Assembly: GCA_003194525.1 (NCBI GenBank)
Contig: NBIV01000321.1
Span: 1-59,645 of the forward strand
From: Gracilariopsis chorda
Taxonomy: Eukaryota; Rhodophyta; Florideophyceae; Gracilariales; Gracilariaceae
Direction: 5' to 3'
DNA length: 59,645 bases
The notes beneath the pieces are model-generated. The model made no database searches. It had not been told where the DNA came from and saw only the letters and a program-made list of their open reading frames with translations. This document shows, piece after piece, positions 54,235-59,645 of this stretch. The stretch's first letter is position 1, and each line of letters starts with the position of its first letter. Made by a program: the position numbers and the translations under genes.

Positions 54235-54696
54235 TCTCTCCATTATAAGTATTTGTTCCTCTATGAGGGGGTGTTCTTGATTGAATGGAGGCGTTGCGCC
54301 ACAAATTCGCTTCGCACGCCCCCGTTTGCGCATGCAAATCGCCCATTTGGCGCAACGCCTCCCTGCCATTTAAAAAATTCAGCAGCAGCAGCAGCAGCAA
54401 AGCTTCCTGCTTACTGCCGGGCACTCCCATAATGACTGCAGTGCCACCCAGTTACACAAAGCAACGTGTCGCGCTTTCTCATCATTGGCTGGCACTGCAG
54501 TGAATTTACGCACCTAACCACAAATCCCTACGGCTCCACATACTCTCGGCGCCGCGGCGCCCCGTGGTTCTACGAGCGCTATTGCGAGCGCAAGCGAGCA
54601 AAGTGCTCGGAGAGCCTCCGAACGCCACGAAATACACAATGCTACAAACACAACGCGGCGCGCAGCGCCGCCCACGGCCGAAGGCCGTTCCACTTG
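54235..54696 (+). mobile_element. Non-autonomous mini-Helitron
   Basis: 462 bp. It begins TCTCTCCATTATAAG after a host A and shares about 190 bp with the 5' ends of Helitron-1 and -2, including the CAG run; its last ~45 bp match the 3' end of Helitron-1 and end CTTG. A perfect 15-bp inverted repeat near the 5' end lies at 54287-54301 and 54348-54362. Two clean stem-loops precede the 3' end: CGGCGC-GCA-GCGCCG (54656-54670) and ACGGCC-GAA-GGCCGT (54674-54688), followed by TCCACTTG. The middle has no coding frame. It depends on Rep/helicase from a full-length relative. Confidence 0.88.
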
Positions 54697-54980
54697 TCTC
54701 TCCATTATAAGTATTTGTTCCTCTATGAGGGGGGTGTTCTTGATTGAATGGAGTCGTTGCGCCACAAAATCCTCTTGCACGCCCCCGTTTGCCCATCCAA
54801 ATCGCCCATTTGGCGCAACGCCTCCCCACCATTAAAAAAATTCAGCAGCAGCAGCAGCAGCAAAGCGTTCAGTTAATTAGCTGCTGCTGCTGCAAGTTGA
54901 CTGTGCAATGGCTGCTGAATGGCTTGCAATACAATCAAATTGTTGTGCCAGCCACTCAGCAGCAAAACCCCGCCTGTTCA

Positions 54981-55060
54981 TTCCGACACGTGGCAAATTG
55001 CACTGCGCCAGTGCAGTGCATTCCGACACGTGGCAAATTGCACTGCGCCAGTGCAGTGTA
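54981..55060 (+). repeat. Two 40-bp palindromic tandem repeats (iteron-like)
   Basis: Units 54981-55020 and 55021-55060 differ at one base. Each has a CACGTG palindrome and the palindrome GCACTGCGCCAGTGC. A further inverted relative, CACTGGCGCAGTG, follows near 55108. The same set is in Helitron-1 around 36290-36430. Candidate protein-binding sites for Rep or a promoter. Confidence 0.7.
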
Positions 55061-55280
55061 TACTGAAGTTTCATTGCAGACTTGCCTGCAACAGACGTAT
55101 ATACTGCACTGGCGCAGTGCCAAATGCATCTCGCTTGCTGACCCTAACCACTATTTTCCATCCCATTCAGGCATGGCCAATAGCGCAGTGTCGTAACCTT
55201 TTGCTACTTTGGGCACTGTTTGCTGGCCTGGGACCTAGGCAAGGCCGAGCTCGTGTGCAGGTCGCCACAAGAGTAACCCA

Positions 55281-55610
55281 CTAAGTACCACGGATCTGGG
55301 AAAAGTCAGGTGCTCCTCTGTGGTATACTGGTCGTTTGACGGCGATCAGGAAGTCTGAGGGTTTACCGGACCTAATACCAGCTTGCTGTGCAGGGTCCGG
55401 GGCGGCCGCCGTGTCGTACCTCTTGGGGCCGGAAAGCACATTTCGGTGTGTGAGTAAAGGCAGACCAATCCTTACGACCGGACGCGGGTTAAACATCAAA
55501 CGGCTTGAAAACCGGCTGGGCACACTCCGCCCGTCATAATCCAACAGGAGTGTGTCGAGAGTCCCTGTGCTGCGCACGACTGCATCGGGTAAATATAAGC
55601 CTTGCAGCAA
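55281..55610 (-). CDS. Conserved antisense ORF in Helitron-2, unknown
   Basis: Counterpart of 35798-36127, 109 codons with one residue different. It lies opposite to the Helitron genes, between the tandem repeats and the first coding ATG (55783). No known family; the conservation is noted in the other copy. Confidence 0.4.
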   Translation of the reverse strand: MLQGLYLPDAVVRSTGTLDTLLLDYDGRSVPSRFSSRLMFNPRPVVRIGLPLLTHRNVLSGPKRYDTAAAPDPAQQAGIRSGKPSDFLIAVKRPVYHRGAPDFSQIRGT

Positions 55611-55782
55611 CTTGTTTTTAATTGCTGCATGCGACTAGGCCCGGTGGTGCAACGCAACAAACTGCAACCAGTTTTTTCACTTTCAACTTTGTGTTTTATT
55701 GGGAATTATTCTGGAACTCTGGCAAATTTTTTAACGGTTTAAAAACATAGAATTGTTTTTTTCTTTTCTTTTGTAAATTGAA

Positions 55783-56493
55783 ATGACGAGAGGAGGGCGA
55801 CCTCTGAACTCTGGTGGCATCCGATCTAACTCGGGAGGTGCCAGAGACAATCTGGAGGTGCCAGGTTGAACGCAGGCGGTTCAAGGCAAAACGCTGGTGG
55901 TCGTCGCGTCGGCAGTGGTGGAGCACGGGCAGGAGCTGGAAGACCCCGAAGAGAACCAGCTCCTACATCTCCAGATGAGTTGCGAGTAAATGAGAGCGGA
56001 GCACACGTTCAACGACCTATTGTTCCAGTGGTTGAAGAAGACGAAATTACTCCTGCACCTACTTCGGTTGCAGCAGCAGTTAGCACAAGCGCCGCTGGAG
56101 CCAGTGGGTCCGCTGCCACAGATCTACCAACATCGGTGCCCAATTCCTGGATTTCTGGAGTTTGTGAGAGGCCTTCCAAGTCCCATTCCACCGCCTCCGA
56201 TGCCTCCCCCTCTCCCACCGATGCCTGCAGAACAGATGCCTATTGCGATGGAATTGGAAGAGGATGAGATCATCCTGCTCCTCACAGCCACCGCCATCAC
56301 AGCAGCCTGCTCTGCCACAAGCTGAAAAGAGGAAGAACAGATGCCAGTCCCGATGGAAGTGGAAGAGGATGAGATCAACCCGGCTCCCTCACACCGCCGC
56401 CGCAGCCTGCGTTGCCACAAGCTGAACAGGAAGAACAACAGCATGTCCATTCCGATGGAGGTGGAAGCGGATGAGATCACACCGGCTCCCTGA
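55783..56493 (+). pseudogene. Helitron-2 RGG-like and Pro/Glu-rich repeat ORF
   Basis: The ATG at 55783 gives MTRGGRPLNSGG.. with CGA where Helitron-1 has a TGA. A one-base deletion near 55845 shifts the frame; the original frame is recovered by the piece starting at 55866. The PMEVEEDEI-type units follow (about 56245-56490), again frame-shifted, and end at TGA 56491-56493 as in Helitron-1. Confidence 0.65.
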
Positions 56494-57964
56494 CACCAGC
56501 CGCAGCATCAGCCACAGCAACAGCTTGATATGACGGTCATGCACTGTGCTGGGCGTCCTGATCGAGGACTCTATCGCGTGTACTATGCGTGGGATTCCGT
56601 GGCAGCTCAGGCGAGGAATGATCCGGCCATCCGTGCAAGCGTGCCGGAGTTTGAGACGCTTCCCACTGCAGTCAAAGGCGATGCGGAAGATGCGGCGAAC
56701 ACTCACACACGCTCTCCTCCTGCCCGTAAGCGGACTGGACATTGAAAATTCACAGCTGCAAGTATTGCGGTTGTGTTTTGCTTGGCACAGAGGTCACTGG
56801 AGTGTGCTGTGGAATGAAAAGAATGTCAGGATGGGTCACGTTCCGCAAAAGGCATAGCAGTAAGTTGGTCGCAGTCTTTATAGCCTGAGAGCCTTCCACA
56901 GCCATTTACTCAACTTGAATACGCTCTTCGCGACGACGCAAGCGCTCATGGACATGTCGTATTGGACGGGAGGCGGTCCCTCCTTTCTCAGACTTGAGGG
57001 CAACGCAGCTCTCGCTCTGCCCGCGCAGAACCAGAACAACACGCGCTACAGCTTCGTGGGGTACTGGTCTGCCTTCCTTGGATCCCTCTCACTATGCGCG
57101 GCCAATTTGCGTGCGTTCATTCAAGACATCAACGTACGAGACATCGTGCCCAAGTTGTACGATGTGATCCAGCCAAGCCAGAAGTGGTGCGTGAGCGTAC
57201 CGATCCATGCTTAGCACGCAACAACAACAACAAAATGCAGATACCGCCGTCGATATCAGCATGCAGGCAGCAGAAGAGGAGTAGTCGTACGTGGTTACGA
57301 AGGAACCCGAAGTGCCACAGTCAGTGCTCCTCACGCAGGTGCTGGGCCTCTCCCTGAAGATGCTCCTGGTGGCGGGCCAACCATGATGAGAACGCCGTCG
57401 TGGATCCAACTGGCCTGTATCGAGTGGAGTCTCAATTACCGCGCTTGGTAGAAGGAACCGTAACCGAAGAGCACGCTGCAGTGACGAGCGCTGCTGCTGC
57501 TGAAGCAGGGCGACTGCGAATGCCGCAAACAATGCGCAAGTGCGGTACCGACTTCTAAAACTGGCATCCAAACTTGCAGAGAAGGGCACTTTCCCTCTTC
57601 TCTACCCGTACGGTGATCAGCACGAACCATTTGACATCGGCCTGTTCCTGGAGGCAAGGAACTCCACACAGCAAAGCTCAGATCTCAGCGTCAACGAATG
57701 GAAGCTCCGAAAGCTCACTTGGGCTCAGAACGCAAAGCGACGTTTGTACTCAGACAACATCCTCCTCAGCAGTGGACCGTTGATGCAGATGTGGATGCTA
57801 CGCACGCACACAAACATTGAGGACATGCGGACTACGTTTCCTGAGAGAAACAACAGGCGGGTATTGTACAAGAGCAAGAGCTCCAGCAAGCACAGCAGCA
57901 AAACAAGTCATGTGTCACCATCCCAGTTCGCGCAAATGGACGCATATTTCTGCCCGATGACTAG
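56494..57964 (+). pseudogene. Helitron-2 zinc-finger and Helitron-like N-terminal domain
   Basis: Homologous to 33426-34910. Recognisable pieces: TVMHCAGRPDRGLYRVYYAW at 56530, LFATTQALMDMSYWTGGG near 56920, DINVRDIVPKLYDVIQP near 57130 and FPLLYPYGDQHEPFDIG near 57590. Deletions and shifts occur near 56760, 57060, 57200 and 57500. It ends in the same TAG (57962-57964) as Helitron-1, while the Helitron-1 stop at 34083 is CGA here (57308-57310). Confidence 0.75.
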
Positions 57965-59055
57965 GTCAACTCAGCAGCGTACTGAATAACAAGCGCATGG
58001 ATGTACAGGCGATCGTAGCGCGAGAGAGGACCGCCTTCTCTGTTCATTACAATCACCATGAACATCTGGAGAGAGGACATCAGCGCCTTGGTATGAAACC
58101 AGCAATCGGAGCGCATTTACGGCACAGAGTAACCACCCTCGACCGTTTGACCGACCTGATCTGATTGCAAGGGTGTACAACCAGTACGCAAACGACTTCA
58201 TGAAGGACTTGGAGAAGAACTCGGAGCACATCTTCGGATTGAAGTGCCTGGGGCTTGCATCAAAGCTCGAGTTTCAGGAGCGCAATGTGCCTCATCACCA
58301 CATGCTCGTGTGGCTCGAAGGAGGCGTGATTGAAGACGTTGATGTGATCGACGAGCTGATTCGTGCAGAACTTCCTCTTCCCGGTGAAGACGACGCGCGT
58401 GCGTGCCCTCATTCGTTCCATGCACAGGCACCGCCACTCCACCTATTGCCGGAATCGCGCTGGGCGTTGCAAGTTTGGATACGACCGCAACATGATTGTG
58501 CCGGAGACGTACATTGAAGAAGGCACGAATCGCGTGGTCTACCGCAGAAGAAGGCAACATGACCTCAAGATAGTGCCGTACAACCCAACTCTGACCAAGA
58601 AGTACCGCTCTCATATCAACGTAGAGCGCACGCAAGGAGGGGGCGCAGTGGCTTATCTGATGACGTACGCGTTTAAGCAGCCCAAAGCTCAGGAGGTGGT
58701 GCCCAACGTGAGTGGTGCTAATGAGACAGGCACACACAACGAGCAGCAACAAGAGCCGCAGGTGCAGAACGATTCGTGCATACATGCGAGCACGTGTGGT
58801 GGGCGCTGTCAATGCAGCTTGGAGACTTTTCGAGTTTCGACATGTTCACATCGTACCAAAAGTAGAGCGACTGGCCATTCACTTGGAAGGAGAGCACACA
58901 TTTCTGCTGAGAGGTCCCAACCAGCTTCTTTCTGCATCACAGCCGTCTACACTGGAGAGATACTTTGCAAGGCCCGAAGCATACGCAAACCTCGACTACC
59001 TTTCGTACTTGAAAAAAGTTCGATTGTATCGCACGCTTCCAGCCCGCGTGCTTAA
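57965..59055 (+). pseudogene. Helitron-2 Rep domain
   Basis: Rep in two overlapping frames (58173-58517 and 58363-59055). The HUH box is again His-His-His: VPHHHMLVWL near 58290. The Cys/His segment YCRNRAGRCKFGY lies near 58450 and the tyrosine motif VAYLMTYAFKQ near 58650. The beginning (58010-58170) is shifted. A frameshift near 58775 moves the end to another frame (58712-59179). Confidence 0.83.
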
Positions 59056-59645
59056 CCAATACGACGTAGACAGCACCAGGTGCCACAGACGACTGCGATC
59101 CGCCCATGTACGTGGTAGAGCGCACGGAAGACGAGCAGTGTGTTGCAAGGATCAGAGGTGTTTCACCGTCCGACATTGAGCTATTTGCTCTGCGCTTGCT
59201 GCTCATGAATCACGGCTCGAGCTCTTATGATGACGCAAGGACTTTCAACGGACAGCAGTATGGAACGTATCGTGAAACTGCGATTGTAAGCGGACTGCTC
59301 GCGGACGGATCTGAGTTTGATATTGCATTCCAAGAAGCAGTGCAGGTATACAGCACGCCCTCCGAGCTACGAGTATGGTTGTCAACTATACCAACAAGGC
59401 GCAGACCCAGAAAAAATGGCCGTCGAAAACTGGGAGGCATTATGTAGTGACATACATACAGGAGATGAGCAGCAACGAAAGCAAGAAATGTATCGACGTA
59501 TGGTGGAGATCTCAGACTGGCACGGAGGACGACTGCTTCGCGATCAGAGCTTCTTCTCCCAACACCTACAGCAGGATCATACAGCATTGACTGAGGCGAA
59601 TCGAGCTACAACAACTCGAGACGCACGAGAGGTGCGAAATTCGTC
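59056..59645 (+). pseudogene. Helitron-2 Rep-helicase linker (partial)
   Basis: MYVVERTEDEQCVARIRGVSP, with FNGQQYGTYRETAIVSGLL (59240-59300), corresponds to the stretch before the helicase in Helitron-1 (about 32260-32060). A frameshift near 59370 moves the frame to 59375-59590. The window ends before Walker A. Confidence 0.75.

Larger units (their letters stand above)
54697..59645 (+). mobile_element. Helitron-2 (partial, runs off right edge)
   Basis: Begins TCTCTCCATTATAAG at 54697, directly after the CTTG end of the mini-Helitron, and is homologous to Helitron-1 in opposite orientation up to the window end, which falls before the helicase Walker A. The 5' region (to 55782) is very similar to that of Helitron-1. 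The coding part has its own frameshifts and stops but keeps sense codons at several places where Helitron-1 has stops. Confidence 0.92.

Noticed and set aside
54543..54564. GC-rich palindrome GGCGCCGCGGCGCC as the mini-Helitron terminator
   Set aside because: It lies about 130 bases from the 3' end; the stems at 54656-54688 are at the expected distance.
54981..55060. CRISPR-like direct repeats
   Set aside because: Only two abutting 40-bp units with no spacers, located in a eukaryotic Helitron 5' region.

Overview
The window is eukaryotic nuclear DNA made almost entirely of nested transposable elements. I see no host gene, tRNA or rRNA gene, and no bacterial gene organisation. The contents are Ty3/gypsy chromoviruses (gag, protease, RT, RNase H, integrase, chromodomain), Ty1/copia elements, Helitrons (Rep plus Pif1-type helicase) and short inverted-repeat (MITE-like) insertions. 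Nearly every reading frame carries stops or frameshifts, so this is old intergenic or heterochromatic repeat DNA. The host is not identifiable with confidence. Three copia elements with an odd RT active-site box (TIDD or TTDH instead of YVDD) could fit an alga, perhaps a red alga; an oomycete-like host is also possible. This is a low-confidence inference.

Layout, left to right. (1) 1-8797: chromovirus gypsy-1, minus strand, lacking only its 3' LTR (off the left edge), inserted into copia-A. (2) 8798-9616 and 20288-22143: the two halves of copia-A (plus strand), split by gypsy-2 (9617-20287, minus strand) with target duplication CCCAC. (3) 22144-28682: copia-D, minus strand, with 150-bp LTRs. 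(4) 28683-40471: copia-B, plus strand, interrupted by Helitron-1 (30058-36711, minus strand) and by two ~415-bp MITEs (38341-38755 and 39061-39474). (5) 40472-41074: unassigned. (6) 41075-53617: copia-C, minus strand, broken by two oppositely oriented solo-LTR-like repeats (42022-42958 and 43105-44024) and by gypsy-3 (44384-53082, minus strand). (7) 53618-54234: a third copy of that LTR, then a 462-bp non-autonomous Helitron (54235-54696) joined directly to Helitron-2 (54697 to the right edge, plus strand).

The most interesting points are these. Gypsy-2 and gypsy-3 both carry a long open frame on the strand opposite to gag-pol, between the chromodomain and the 3' LTR; the two encoded proteins look homologous, so this may be an undescribed antisense accessory gene. 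Helitron-1 can be delimited to the base because removing it restores a copia reading frame across an A/T junction; its 3' end is CTTG rather than the usual CTRR. The Helitron family also has a 15-bp inverted repeat near its 5' end, 40-bp palindromic tandem repeats, and a 109-codon antisense frame that is almost unchanged between copies. The two MITEs share CCCRGT-type ends and 4-bp target duplications. The three gypsy elements share a primer-binding site complementary to one tRNA 3' end.
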